Shown here in pieces: positions 10,238 to 18,974 of a stretch of DNA of 64,000 nucleotides. The stretch spans positions 1,131,202 through 1,195,201 of the forward strand of contig NC_022793.1 in the NCBI RefSeq assembly GCF_000496595.1, read 5' to 3'. This DNA comes from Candidatus Liberibacter americanus str. Sao Paulo (GTDB taxonomy: Bacteria > Pseudomonadota > Alphaproteobacteria > Rhizobiales > Rhizobiaceae). Position 1 is the stretch's first letter; each line of letters opens with the position of its first letter. Under the pieces are notes generated by a model. The model saw only the letters and a list, made by a program, of their open reading frames with translations, made no database searches and had not been told where the DNA came from. The translations under genes were made by a program, and so were the position numbers.

Positions 10238-10630
10238 AATATCAATTTATAAATCTAGTTGTATCAAGTAGCAGTTTTCTTTTAATATAGATAAAAAGAA
10301 CAGACAATATAAGACAAATCAATATAAAAATTATTACAGGGGAAAATTAAATTATACCTTAACAAATGATTGTTATTATTTAATAATATATTAACAATGA
10401 TGTAAATATAAAATGGCTAATTAACATTGAAACAGGACTAGTATTTTTTGAATTATAGATGTATGTAATTATACTGAATGAAAGTGTATATATAGTCTTC
10501 TATAAGGAATAGCCGTATTTGTGCTGCCTGACATATAAGACCGGTTGTTTATTATAAGAATGCCATCATAGTAATCAAGATAAAATAAGGGAATTGTTAT
10601 TTTCTTAAAAGCTGTAAAAGGAGCAGATGT
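10238..10630. other. Intergenic region and probable rpmB leader
   Basis: The first half is featureless AT-rich sequence. From about 10500 to 10620 the base composition becomes more mixed (for example GTGCTGCCTGACATATAAGA), which is unusual for intergenic DNA here and suggests a promoter and structured leader for rpmB. I see no classical riboswitch or terminator. AAAAGGAG is the rpmB ribosome site. Confidence 0.4.
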
Positions 10631-10924
10631 ATGTCTCGCGTATGTGAATTAACAGGAATAAAAGTAATGTCGGGGAATAAAGTAAGCCACGCTAATAATA
10701 AAACAAAGCGTAGGTTTCTGCCTAATCTGTGTAATATTGCGCTAATTTCAGATGTTCTTGGGCAAAAATATCAGCTTCGTATTTCAAAACATGCTCTGAG
10801 ATCAGTTGAACACATAGGTGGACTCGATCAGTATCTTTTAAAATCTAAAAAGAATAATCTTTCTGATCGTACAAGACTTTTGCGTGATCAAATAATAAAG
10901 AAAATGTCTAAAGAAACCTCTTAA
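10631..10924 (+). CDS. rpmB: 50S ribosomal protein L28
   Basis: Component of the large ribosomal subunit. The 97-residue protein starts [20 protein letters not shown] and contains the TKRRFLPNL segment and the [20 protein letters not shown] core expected of alphaproteobacterial L28. A strong AAAGGAG site precedes the ATG. The gene is monocistronic. In many Rhizobiales the cobS-cobT cobaltochelatase genes lie between rpmB and the J-domain gene found next here; they are absent in this window. Confidence 0.97.
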   Translation: MSRVCELTGIKVMSGNKVSHANNKTKRRFLPNLCNIALISDVLGQKYQLRISKHALRSVEHIGGLDQYLLKSKKNNLSDRTRLLRDQIIKKMSKETS

Positions 10925-11217
10925 TAGGTTATTATCAATATTATATTTTGTATTTAATCAAATTAATATTATATCACCTTTTCATTATAAAGTTTTGATT
11001 AATAGTTGATCAAATTTATATTCAATTCTCATATTATATTGCGTATATTAAATATTTTTATAAAACATATTAGCTGTTCTCGATTACTTTAATAGCAATA
11101 TATATGCATATGATGATATGTAAAATAAGAAAATTCAGAAATAAACAAATGATATGTGGAATATTAGCTAAAATAATATAACACTTTAAAGTCAATTAAT
11201 TGTTACACATAGTTTAT

Positions 11218-11784
11218 TTAGCACATTCCAGATTGTTTCAATAATCTATAAGCCTGAATGACTGCTTGAAAACGCTCTTCTGATCCACGATCCCCCCCAT
11301 TAAAATCTGGATGATGTTTTTTGATCAAACTTTTGTATCTTAGCCTTATATCTTCAGGGGAAGAATCGGATAATAAACCCAATATTTCTAATGCATTAAA
11401 CTGCATTGAGCTGATGCGACTATCTCCACGATCAGCAAAATTACCATAAGAAAATTTATTTTCTTTATAAGTAGAAGAATGACGTTTTGAGTATAATTCG
11501 TCAGTCCAAGTAAAACGCCCCCCTGTAACTGCTTCTTTCTGATAAAATCCAACTTCATCATTAGAAAGTTCTAAGAAGTAATTATACCCTTTGTTATATC
11601 TTTTAACATGCTCAAGGCAGAAAAGGAAAAAATGATTTTCAGCACTACGACCAACTGGAGCACGGTATTCGCCTATGCACTTACAGTTATCCCACTGGCA
11701 CATAGAAGACTTATTGCTAGAAGTATTGCCCTTCCGCTTTTTATTCGTTCGGATACGATCAAAATATTTAGAATCAAGTTTCAT
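11218..11784 (-). CDS. J-domain protein with C-terminal DnaJ domain
   Basis: Probable co-chaperone that stimulates an Hsp70. The J domain is at the C-terminus (about residues 130-185), with the essential HPD triad at 158-160 and the flanking YKSLIKKHHPDFNGGD and ERFQAVIQAYRLL helices. The N-terminal half is basic and carries C29, C34, C36, C56 and H59, spaced as a possible zinc-binding group. That arrangement matches the J protein found beside bolA in Rhizobiales. It is divergent from bolA, with 99 bases of shared promoter space. Client proteins are unknown. Confidence 0.85.
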   Translation of the reverse strand: MKLDSKYFDRIRTNKKRKGNTSSNKSSMCQWDNCKCIGEYRAPVGRSAENHFFLFCLEHVKRYNKGYNYFLELSNDEVGFYQKEAVTGGRFTWTDELYSKRHSSTYKENKFSYGNFADRGDSRISSMQFNALEILGLLSDSSPEDIRLRYKSLIKKHHPDFNGGDRGSEERFQAVIQAYRLLKQSGMC

Positions 11785-11883
11785 AATAGCTTATTATTAA
11801 CTACTGTAAATTATAAGACAAGGGTATTTATAAACAACCATTGTTAATATATAAGTCAAAATATACAATAAATAGGAAATACA

Positions 11884-12180
11884 ATGCAAACTAATCATAT
11901 ATCTCTTATAAATAGAATAACAAAAAAAATCAGAATCGCACTATCTCCAAGCGAATTAGAAATAATAAACGAAAGCAATTTACATATAGGACATAAACCA
12001 GAATTCGATGGATCTGGCGAAACTCACATTCGCATAAGAATTATATCACAAAAATTCAAAGGAATGAATAAAATAATGATACATAAAAAAATATATGAGT
12101 TACTTAATGATGAAATAAATAATGGATTACATGCAATTTCCATAGAAGCTTTTTCTCCAGATAAAAAACAGGCTCTTTAA
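11884..12180 (+). CDS. bolA: BolA family protein
   Basis: Small protein of the BolA family, partners of monothiol glutaredoxins in Fe-S cluster and iron regulation. The 98 residues contain the conserved GHKPEFDGSGETHIRIRIIS stretch and the KFKGMNKIMIHKKIYELL helix. The histidine of the HxxIYEL region, used for cluster binding in relatives, is present. TAGGAAATACA precedes the ATG. Its position opposite the J-domain gene is conserved in Rhizobiales. It converges on aroK. Confidence 0.93.
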   Translation: MQTNHISLINRITKKIRIALSPSELEIINESNLHIGHKPEFDGSGETHIRIRIISQKFKGMNKIMIHKKIYELLNDEINNGLHAISIEAFSPDKKQAL

Positions 12181-12355
12181 AACAATTAATCTAATTATAT
12201 ATTGAAAAAACTGCATAACTAAATGATATGAATACTAATAATAAAATTAATGATTACTAATGCACTTAATAATATTACAATTGATAAAAACATAATCTAT
12301 CCTGGATATAAATTATAGTTAATTAAAAAAGATAACTTATAATTTGTTGTAATTA

Positions 12356-12937
12356 TTAAAAATTATAATCAGCTAATTTGCTTATAGCATTATCAACTGT
12401 CTCTTCTATTGAAAGGTCAGATGAAACTAAAACCATATCTGCTTTTGCATATATTGAATTTCTAGATTCCATTAATTTTCTTAACGTTTCCTTTGGATCA
12501 GACAGATTAAGCAAAGGACGTTTGTCTAAGCTATTATTTATCCTATTCCATAATATGTCAAAATTAGCTTGTAACCACAAAGTTATTCCTTTTTCTAGAA
12601 TATATTCACGAATTTCATCGTTAATAAACCCTCCTCCTCCAAGTGCAATAATACGATTAGTTCCTTGTAAAAAAAACTTTGTAACCCGCAATTCTAGATC
12701 TCGAAACGCATCTTCTCCGTGATAATTAAAAAAATCTTCTATACTCATTGAAGATAATTTTTCAATTTCATGATCAACATCAACGAAAGGAATTTTAATT
12801 ATAGAAGACATAATGCTACCAACTGTCGTCTTCCCTGCTCCCATTAATCCAACAAGAACAAAATTCTTCTTACTTAAAGTAGAACGTATATGACTATCTC
12901 TATATATATGACTATCTTTTTTAATTCTAAAAATCAC
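12356..12937 (-). CDS. aroK: shikimate kinase
   Basis: Phosphorylates shikimate with ATP in the aromatic amino-acid pathway. The P-loop GLMGAGKT is at residues 30-37, the shikimate-binding DVDHEIE near 53, FRDLELRV near 80 and GGGGF near 100. All are intact. The start is GTG 12937, which gives a longer N-terminus than usual. That N-terminus contains a short duplication (DSHIYRDSHIRS) from an imperfect 18-base repeat. aroB normally follows aroK directly in alphaproteobacteria; here the gene ends 175 bases from the convergent bolA and aroB is missing from the window. Confidence 0.94.
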   Translation of the reverse strand: MIFRIKKDSHIYRDSHIRSTLSKKNFVLVGLMGAGKTTVGSIMSSIIKIPFVDVDHEIEKLSSMSIEDFFNYHGEDAFRDLELRVTKFFLQGTNRIIALGGGGFINDEIREYILEKGITLWLQANFDILWNRINNSLDKRPLLNLSDPKETLRKLMESRNSIYAKADMVLVSSDLSIEETVDNAISKLADYNF

Positions 12938-13516
12938 TTATAAAACACTATCATTTTATTAATTAAGAAAAATCAATAACTTAACTATCTCTTAATACAG
13001 AGTAAGGTAAAATTAAGGTTATTGATTATACGATGTTTTCTATTTTTATCACCATAATTTTTTTAGATCAATATTTTGATCAAAATATATAAAATTATCA
13101 ATTTTTAGTTGAATTATATTTACCAAATTAATACGATAATCTTAGAAGACAATCAGCATTTTTTTAGTTAAAAAATCTATGATAGAAAGCAAAATGAATA
13201 TCATAGACATGAATATTACAATAATTACCTTATTGTAATATTCATATATATTATATGGATATGACTTCTTAGAGACGGAGGGAAAATTTTCAGATATTGA
13301 AGAAAAGGCAATGATTTTAGGAACTTGATTAATTTTAGAAATATTGGAAGCTCAAGAAAAATTAGAAAGATTGCTAAATGAATTAAACTCAGAGATATCT
13401 AATCTAAAAGAGATGATTAAAACTGATATAAATCAACTAAACAGCTTCATAAATTAATCAATAATTTATTAATCAGGATAAATTATGGTAGAATATTACA
13501 TATAATTTATATCTAA
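12938..13516. other. Intergenic region containing a decayed ORF
   Basis: The region upstream of aroK contains no intact gene. It contains a degraded reading frame at 13239-13457, entered separately. The remainder, about 12960-13180, is A+T-rich and holds no recognisable signal. Confidence 0.5.
13239..13457 (+). pseudogene. Remnant ORF with in-frame TGA, coiled-coil-like end
   Basis: One plus-strand frame is open from 13239 to the TAA at 13455-13457 except for a TGA at 13326-13328. Before the stop it reads DFLETEGKFSDIEEKAMI. After it, it reads EILEAQEKLERLLNELN followed by a charged, heptad-like segment ending in NSFIN. The composition (Glu/Lys/Leu rich) looks more coding than its surroundings. 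There is no good start codon or ribosome site. I do not recognise the family, so this could be a dead small gene or a chance frame. Confidence 0.35.
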
Positions 13517-13795
13517 ATGGATAACTCAACAAGAATGCATAAAAATAAATCTATGCATATATATGATTCCAAATACTATATAACAGAAGATATGGATAAA
13601 TTTAAAAACTATTGGAAAGAAATGTCTATTCCACGCCTCGCTTTTGAATTTATTCTTTATACTCAATTACCTTGTTCAAATGCATGTAGAGCAGAAAATC
13701 AACATTTAAATTGTAATCTCTTTTCTATAAAAAACCAAAAATCTGGGACAATTATATCTATAGAACTATCCGATAATTTCATAAAATTACTTTAA
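13517..13795 (+). CDS. Hypothetical protein, 92 residues
   Basis: Not recognised. The ORF starts at ATG 13517 without an obvious ribosome site. It encodes a soluble, mixed-composition protein with a cysteine cluster near the middle (CSNACRAENQHLNC) that might bind metal, and an amphipathic stretch around DKFKNYWKEM. There is no signal peptide or membrane segment. It follows the decayed frame at 13239-13457 by 60 bases and precedes a 560-base gene desert, so it may belong to a degrading locus. Its amino-acid usage is less AT-driven than chance ORFs here, which mildly supports it being real. Confidence 0.4.
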   Translation: MDNSTRMHKNKSMHIYDSKYYITEDMDKFKNYWKEMSIPRLAFEFILYTQLPCSNACRAENQHLNCNLFSIKNQKSGTIISIELSDNFIKLL

Positions 13796-14357
13796 ATTAT
13801 ATCAAATGCTAAATAAACGTTTTTTATAAATAATTAATGAAGAACAATAAACGTCTAAAATTTAGTATGTGGTTTGCATATAGAGATAAAAAGTAGTATT
13901 TAATAAATATGCTAATGAAATAATATCAACAAAATATGGAACTAAATATCAAAATATAACGATATTATAGAACAACAATATCTCAAGATGAAACATATCC
14001 CAAATAATAAAATATTATACATCTAGGAACCAAAAATTCCAAGCTTATTCATTTATCAATTAAGATAACCTAAACTTAGGTAAGGATGGTATAAATAATT
14101 GCAAAAAAAACATCATTAAATCAAATGCTAATTTGAATAATTATAAAATAGTGTAATAATTCAATCAAAAACAGGTAAAACAATCTGTATATATGAGTTT
14201 GATATAATTTAATACAAATTATTAATGTTAAATAAACAATCTAATTGACATAATTGCCAAAAGCATATTATTAGCGTTATATGCTTTTATTAAAATATAA
14301 AGCATATGTTGATTAATAATAGATATTAGAAAAATTAAAATATATTTTAAAAAGATC
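13796..14357. other. Noncoding AT-rich region upstream of xerD
   Basis: No gene, repeat or hairpin of note. Stops occur often in all frames. It separates the small hypothetical ORF from xerD and must contain the xerD promoter, which I cannot place. Confidence 0.5.
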
Positions 14358-15302
14358 TTGAAAATAAGAATAAAAGAAAAAACAGATCATGAAAATCTAA
14401 TAGAGCGTTTCCTTGAAATGATGAGCTCTGAACGGGTTGCCAGTACCAATACGTTGTCTGCTTATAAAAGCGATCTTACAGAAGTTTTTATGTTTTTGAA
14501 AGAAAGGGGATTGATGTTATCATCCGCCTCTTCAAACGACATAGTTCTTTATCTGCATAATATTTTTGAAAAAAAATTAGAATCAAGTTCTCAGAGAAGG
14601 AAAATATCTACGATTCGACAATTCTACACTTTTCTTTGCACAGAAGGCATTAGAAAAGACAATCCTGCTAGAATACTTGAATTCCCAAAAAAAAATCATA
14701 ATCTACCACGTATTATAGGGAAAAAATCTGTTACAGATCTTCTGAAACAAGCATCTATAGAATCAAAAGAGCCTTCTATAGACAAGTGGAAGCGCATCAG
14801 GATGCTTTTACTGGTGGAGCTATTATATTCAACTGGAATGCGAGTTAGCGAACTTGTAACTCTACCTGCTAGCACTTTAAACTTAAATGAGCGAACAATA
14901 ATAATTCGAGGAAAAGGAAATAAAGAACGCCTCGTAGTTTTTCCTCCTTCAGTTTTAAACGCAATGCAAAAATATAAAGAAATAAGATCTAAAATTGTTG
15001 GAATGAAAAATAGCCCATGGTTATTTCCATCATCTTCAAAGAAAGGGCATCTAAGTCGCCAAGTATTCGCACGAGATTTAAAAAATCTAGCTTCTCGCGC
15101 GGGAATATCAATGAATAGCATATCTCCTCATGTAATACGACATGCATTCGCAAGTCATCTACTTGAAGGAGGTGCTGATCTTCGAACTGTGCAGGTTCTG
15201 CTAGGTCATGCAGACATATCAACAACTCAAATATACATACATTTAATGCCAGAAAAATTACAAAAATTAGTTCAAAATTACCATCCTCTTGCTAATAAAT
15301 AA
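14358..15302 (+). CDS. xerD: tyrosine recombinase XerD
   Basis: Site-specific recombinase that with XerC resolves chromosome dimers at dif during division. The N-terminal SAM-like DNA-binding domain (residues 10-100) is followed by the catalytic domain with R162 (GMRVSEL), K186 (GKGNK), H258 and R261 (PHVIRHAFASHLL), H284 (LLGHADI) and nucleophile Y293 (TQIYIH). The full set is present. The start appears to be TTG 14358. The 314-residue length fits. It is followed by accA and an L,D-transpeptidase gene on the same strand, an order also seen in Rhizobiales, so it is a housekeeping recombinase and not a phage integrase. Confidence 0.94.
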   Translation: MKIRIKEKTDHENLIERFLEMMSSERVASTNTLSAYKSDLTEVFMFLKERGLMLSSASSNDIVLYLHNIFEKKLESSSQRRKISTIRQFYTFLCTEGIRKDNPARILEFPKKNHNLPRIIGKKSVTDLLKQASIESKEPSIDKWKRIRMLLLVELLYSTGMRVSELVTLPASTLNLNERTIIIRGKGNKERLVVFPPSVLNAMQKYKEIRSKIVGMKNSPWLFPSSSKKGHLSRQVFARDLKNLASRAGISMNSISPHVIRHAFASHLLEGGADLRTVQVLLGHADISTTQIYIHLMPEKLQKLVQNYHPLANK

Positions 15303-15363
15303 AAGCGGCATTAAAGTTATAATATAGTATAATTCTTTCATTAATAGGCTAATAAATTATTCC

Positions 15364-16317
15364 ATGCATAATTACCTCGATTTTGAAAAACCAATATCTG
15401 ATATAGAAGCAAAAATCCATGAGCTAAAAAAGATATCTAATGGAGAAGAAGATTGCGATAATTCTAAAGAAATAACTAAATTAGAAAATATGGTCCATGA
15501 AACTCTATCTGAGATATATTCGAAGCTGGATCCTTGGCAAAAAACCCAAGTTTCTAGACATCCAAATAGACCACATTTTGTTGATTATGTAGCAGATATT
15601 TTTACCAATTTTATACCTCTATCTGGAGATAGATTATTTGGTGATGATCAAGCAATGCAAACAGGACTTGCAAAATTTGATGGACAATCTGTTGCCATTA
15701 TTGGGCAAGAAAAAGGATCGGATACCAAATCAAGGATTAAACATAACTTCGGCAGCCCACGTCCAGAAGGATATCGTAAAGCCGTGCGTATTATGCAGTT
15801 AGCTGATCGATTTGGATTGCCAGTTATTTCGTTTGTAGATACGGCTGGCGCTTATCCTGGAATTGATGCTGAAGAACGCGGACAAGGAGAAGCTATTGCA
15901 CGTTGTACTGAAATGTGTCTTAACTTAAGAACGCCAATTATAGCAGTCATCATTGGAGAAGGAGGATCTGGAGGAGCAATGGGGATAGCTGCAGCAGATC
16001 GTGTTTATATGCTAGAAAACTCTATTTACAGCGTTATTTCCCCGGAAGGCGCATCTTCTATCCTTTGGAAAGATCCATCTCGCGCTCCTCAAGCTGCTGC
16101 CGCTATGAAGATAACAGCAGATGATCTAAAAAGATTTTCTGTTATTGACGGGATTATCCCAGAACCTATAGGAGGCGCTCATAGAAATCATTCTAAAACC
16201 ATCTTCTCTGTACGTGAAACAATCAGGATGGCAATATCCGATCTATCAAAATATTGCGCTGAAGAGATCCGTCAGAATAGACATCAAAAATATCTAAGTA
16301 TTGGAAGAAGTATATAA
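15364..16317 (+). CDS. accA: acetyl-CoA carboxylase carboxyltransferase, alpha subunit
   Basis: With AccD transfers the carboxyl group from carboxybiotin to acetyl-CoA, the first committed step of fatty-acid synthesis. The 317-residue protein starts MHNYLDFEKPISDIEAKI and has KLDPWQKTQVSRHPNRPH, the GSDTKSRIKHNFGSPRPEGYRKA stretch, the FVDTAGAYPG oxyanion region and GEGGSGGAMGI. These are all hallmarks of AccA. It lies 61 bases after xerD and 54 bases before the next gene, so an operon is plausible. Confidence 0.97.
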   Translation: MHNYLDFEKPISDIEAKIHELKKISNGEEDCDNSKEITKLENMVHETLSEIYSKLDPWQKTQVSRHPNRPHFVDYVADIFTNFIPLSGDRLFGDDQAMQTGLAKFDGQSVAIIGQEKGSDTKSRIKHNFGSPRPEGYRKAVRIMQLADRFGLPVISFVDTAGAYPGIDAEERGQGEAIARCTEMCLNLRTPIIAVIIGEGGSGGAMGIAAADRVYMLENSIYSVISPEGASSILWKDPSRAPQAAAAMKITADDLKRFSVIDGIIPEPIGGAHRNHSKTIFSVRETIRMAISDLSKYCAEEIRQNRHQKYLSIGRSI

Positions 16318-16370
16318 ATGATTTAAATGTTAGTTTTTTTATCTTAAGCTGTAAAGTATAGTTGGTAAAC

Positions 16371-17087
16371 ATGAATCATTTTAGTTTATATGGTAGCTTC
16401 GTAATTGCATTATTGATATTAACCAGCGGATGTGGATGGAGAAAAGATTTTATAGATAGAGCAGAATATCCTTTATCTAAAACCATTATTCGTAAGATGC
16501 ATTTAATGCAAACAGATCAGAATTATCCAAGCTTAATCAGGATTTTTAAGAAAGAAAACGTTCTCGAAATATGGAAGTATACGAAAAATGAAAAATATGT
16601 TTTGCTAAAATCATATAAAATATGTGCATGGTCAGGAAAGCTCGGATCTAAAATAGAGGATGGAGATAAACAATCTCCTGAAGGGTTCTATAAAGTAAGA
16701 TTGGAAAATTTAAATCCTAATTCACAACACTATCTCTCAATCAACATTGGATTTCCCAATGAATTTGATAAAGCAAATCATCGCACAGGAAAAGATATAA
16801 TGATTCATGGAGGGTGTTCCTCAGCAGGATGCTATGCAATGAACGATATACAAATGCAAGAAATTTATGCTATAATTAGGGACTCACTCCAAGGGAAGAT
16901 ACAAGATTATGTACAAATACAATCATTTCCTTTTCGTATGACACAAAAAAATATGAATATTTATAAATCACACCCAGAATACAATTTTTGGCAAATTATT
17001 CAAATAGGATACAATTACTTTGAAAAAACTAATAAAGAACCTATAGTAGATGTATTTAATAAATATTATGTCTTTTTAAAATCATAG
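16371..17087 (+). CDS. L,D-transpeptidase (YkuD domain) lipoprotein
   Basis: Probable periplasmic enzyme that makes 3-3 peptidoglycan cross-links or attaches proteins to peptidoglycan. The N-terminus is a signal peptide ending in a lipobox (LTSGC). The YkuD domain follows, with the catalytic motif HGGCSSAGCYAM (H146 and nucleophile C154 counted from ATG 16371). An upstream in-frame TTG at 16362 would add three residues. The domain resembles the YafK subgroup (KTYKICAWSGKLG-like strand, then EGFY). The gene follows accA by 53 bases, as in many Rhizobiales. The precise cell-wall role is not deducible. Confidence 0.85.
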   Translation: MNHFSLYGSFVIALLILTSGCGWRKDFIDRAEYPLSKTIIRKMHLMQTDQNYPSLIRIFKKENVLEIWKYTKNEKYVLLKSYKICAWSGKLGSKIEDGDKQSPEGFYKVRLENLNPNSQHYLSINIGFPNEFDKANHRTGKDIMIHGGCSSAGCYAMNDIQMQEIYAIIRDSLQGKIQDYVQIQSFPFRMTQKNMNIYKSHPEYNFWQIIQIGYNYFEKTNKEPIVDVFNKYYVFLKS

Positions 17088-17454
17088 ATATACTGACATA
17101 AATAGGCATAAAATATTAGTATAGTAGTAACTATAATAATATTTACTCAGATAATAATTTATATAATTGTAAAAATTCATGATTATCAGCTATCGTCAAA
17201 AAACAAATAAAACAATTAATTATAATATATGTATCTATTAACTATTATTTTTCAAAAAAAGATAAACAGCTATTTTAAAAATAAATTAGGAAAAATTGTA
17301 ATTTTTTAATTTAAAACAACTATACTATTAGCTATTTATACAATATCCTGTTAATTAAAATTAGATTCTTCGCTGTATTAAATGATTATTATTTGATAAT
17401 ATCATTTAGTTTTATATTGAACTGTTTGCATTTATCTAGCTGGGAGTATGAACT
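17088..17454. other. Intergenic AT-rich region
   Basis: No gene seen. The 3' end carries GGGAG about eight bases before the GTG of the next gene. No terminator hairpin is evident after the transpeptidase gene. Confidence 0.5.
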
Positions 17455-17730
17455 GTGGGAAGCATGAGAAATACGAGAAAGAATGTTAAGGATAATGATA
17501 ACATTCTATTAAACGAAAAAATGCAAGTTGCTATTGAGTATCAAAATGAAGCTTGGGCTGGAGGAATGGCAGATGGAATAGAACCAGAAATACTCGCTAA
17601 TGTCGCAATGGCGCAAGCGATTCGCGAAACAGTTCGAATACACGGGGAAGAAAAAGTAGAAAGCCTGCTAAACTCGCTTATAGCACGTATGTTAGCAGGA
17701 GAATTCTCTCCTGATCGTATTATTCAATAA
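17455..17730 (+). CDS. Conserved hypothetical protein upstream of ygfZ
   Basis: A 91-residue soluble helical protein with the segment MQVAIEYQNEAWAGGMADGIE and a C-terminal ESLLNSLIARMLAGEFSP. I recall similar short proteins of unknown role in Rhizobiales, but I cannot name a family. The start is probably GTG 17455, which has GGGAG at ideal distance; ATG 17464 is too close to its purines. Codon and residue composition look coding. It is followed by ygfZ after 198 bases on the same strand. Confidence 0.7.
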   Translation: MGSMRNTRKNVKDNDNILLNEKMQVAIEYQNEAWAGGMADGIEPEILANVAMAQAIRETVRIHGEEKVESLLNSLIARMLAGEFSPDRIIQ

Positions 17731-17928
17731 TTTTTTAAGTTATTGGAACCTTTTTCGTGTAAATATATGATCTATTTTTAATCATCTTGAATAGATCTAT
17801 TGTTTACATCATTAGTTGGATATTTAATACGTTCTTATAAAAATATATTAATCATGTTTTATTTGCATAATATTATAACTTATCAATGGTATTACTTTTT
17901 TATAAAATAGTTTTATTAAGGAATTATA

Positions 17929-18789
17929 ATGCCATCTGTTTACTTACCAGACAAATCTTTTATAAAAGTTAGTGGTAAATGTTCTTCTTCCTTTTTGCAA
18001 AGAATTATCACAGCAGATGTAGATAGCATACCTTTTGGGATAGCACGAGGTAGTGCTGTACTTACACCCCAAGGTAAAATTTTATTTTATTTTATAATCA
18101 GTAAAATTGAGGAAAATGTTTTTTTATTAGAGATAGACGAGAGTAAATGTATTTGTTTTATAGAAAAACTTCTTTGCTATAAACTGCGCTCAGATGTTGT
18201 TATAGAATTGCAAAAAACTAACGGAGTAAGCATATATTGGTCCCATGATAAATATGAAAATGATTCATTAGTAGATGAAAGATTTTTAATATCTAGTAAT
18301 ATAATAGTTCATAGGATAAAAGGACGTACTAAAGATAAAATGTCCGATCCTAAAAGATACCATGAGCTAAGAATTGATAATGGTATCGTTGATCCTAATT
18401 TTGATTTTGCGCCAACTACATTATTCCCTCATGATATATGGATGGATGCTTTGAAAGGAATTTCATTTACTAAAGGTTGCTATATTGGACAAGAAGTTGT
18501 TTCAAGAATACAACACCGAAGCTCTATACGCAAACGCTCAGCGATTATAATCGGAGATCACAATATATCGCATGATAGCTTACATGTTATAATAAATAAT
18601 ATTAAAATTGGAACAATCGGAATAATAATAGGGAAAAAAGCACTATCAGTATTTCGTATAGATAAGCTAACAGAATATTTAGAGAAAAATCTTTTGGCAA
18701 CAGTAAATGAAATAGGAATAAAAATACAGTTCCCTTTTGATAGTGATTTAAATTCTATTATGAAAGACAAATTCCTAGATAATATCTGA
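17929..18789 (+). CDS. ygfZ: Folate-binding Fe-S cluster assembly factor YgfZ
   Basis: Tetrahydrofolate-dependent protein of the GcvT-like fold that supports Fe-S enzyme assembly and repair, equivalent to COG0354 and mitochondrial IBA57. The signature KGCYIGQEVVSR is intact, with the key Cys at about 184. The N-terminal LPDKSFIKVSGKCSSSFLQRIITADV is typical. The 286-residue length is usual for alphaproteobacteria. AAGGAATTATA precedes the ATG. With BolA and the Atm1-type exporter in the same window, it belongs to Fe-S upkeep, though they are not linked in an operon. Confidence 0.93.
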   Translation: MPSVYLPDKSFIKVSGKCSSSFLQRIITADVDSIPFGIARGSAVLTPQGKILFYFIISKIEENVFLLEIDESKCICFIEKLLCYKLRSDVVIELQKTNGVSIYWSHDKYENDSLVDERFLISSNIIVHRIKGRTKDKMSDPKRYHELRIDNGIVDPNFDFAPTTLFPHDIWMDALKGISFTKGCYIGQEVVSRIQHRSSIRKRSAIIIGDHNISHDSLHVIINNIKIGTIGIIIGKKALSVFRIDKLTEYLEKNLLATVNEIGIKIQFPFDSDLNSIMKDKFLDNI

Positions 18790-18974
18790 TATTATATTCA
18801 TATATATGGATAATGAAAAATATAATTGTAATTTTATCTCAATAACTTATTAATTATATCATATAATATGATGTAATTTCTATGTTTATATTAAAATTTT
18901 AATTGATGTCTACTAGTGAATTAAGTAATATGAATGTTATTTATTGCATATGATTAAAAAATTAAAGGAATAAA

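Noticed and set aside
14358..15302. Integrase of a mobile element
   Set aside because: It is the housekeeping XerD in conserved order with accA; no attachment sites or phage genes are near.
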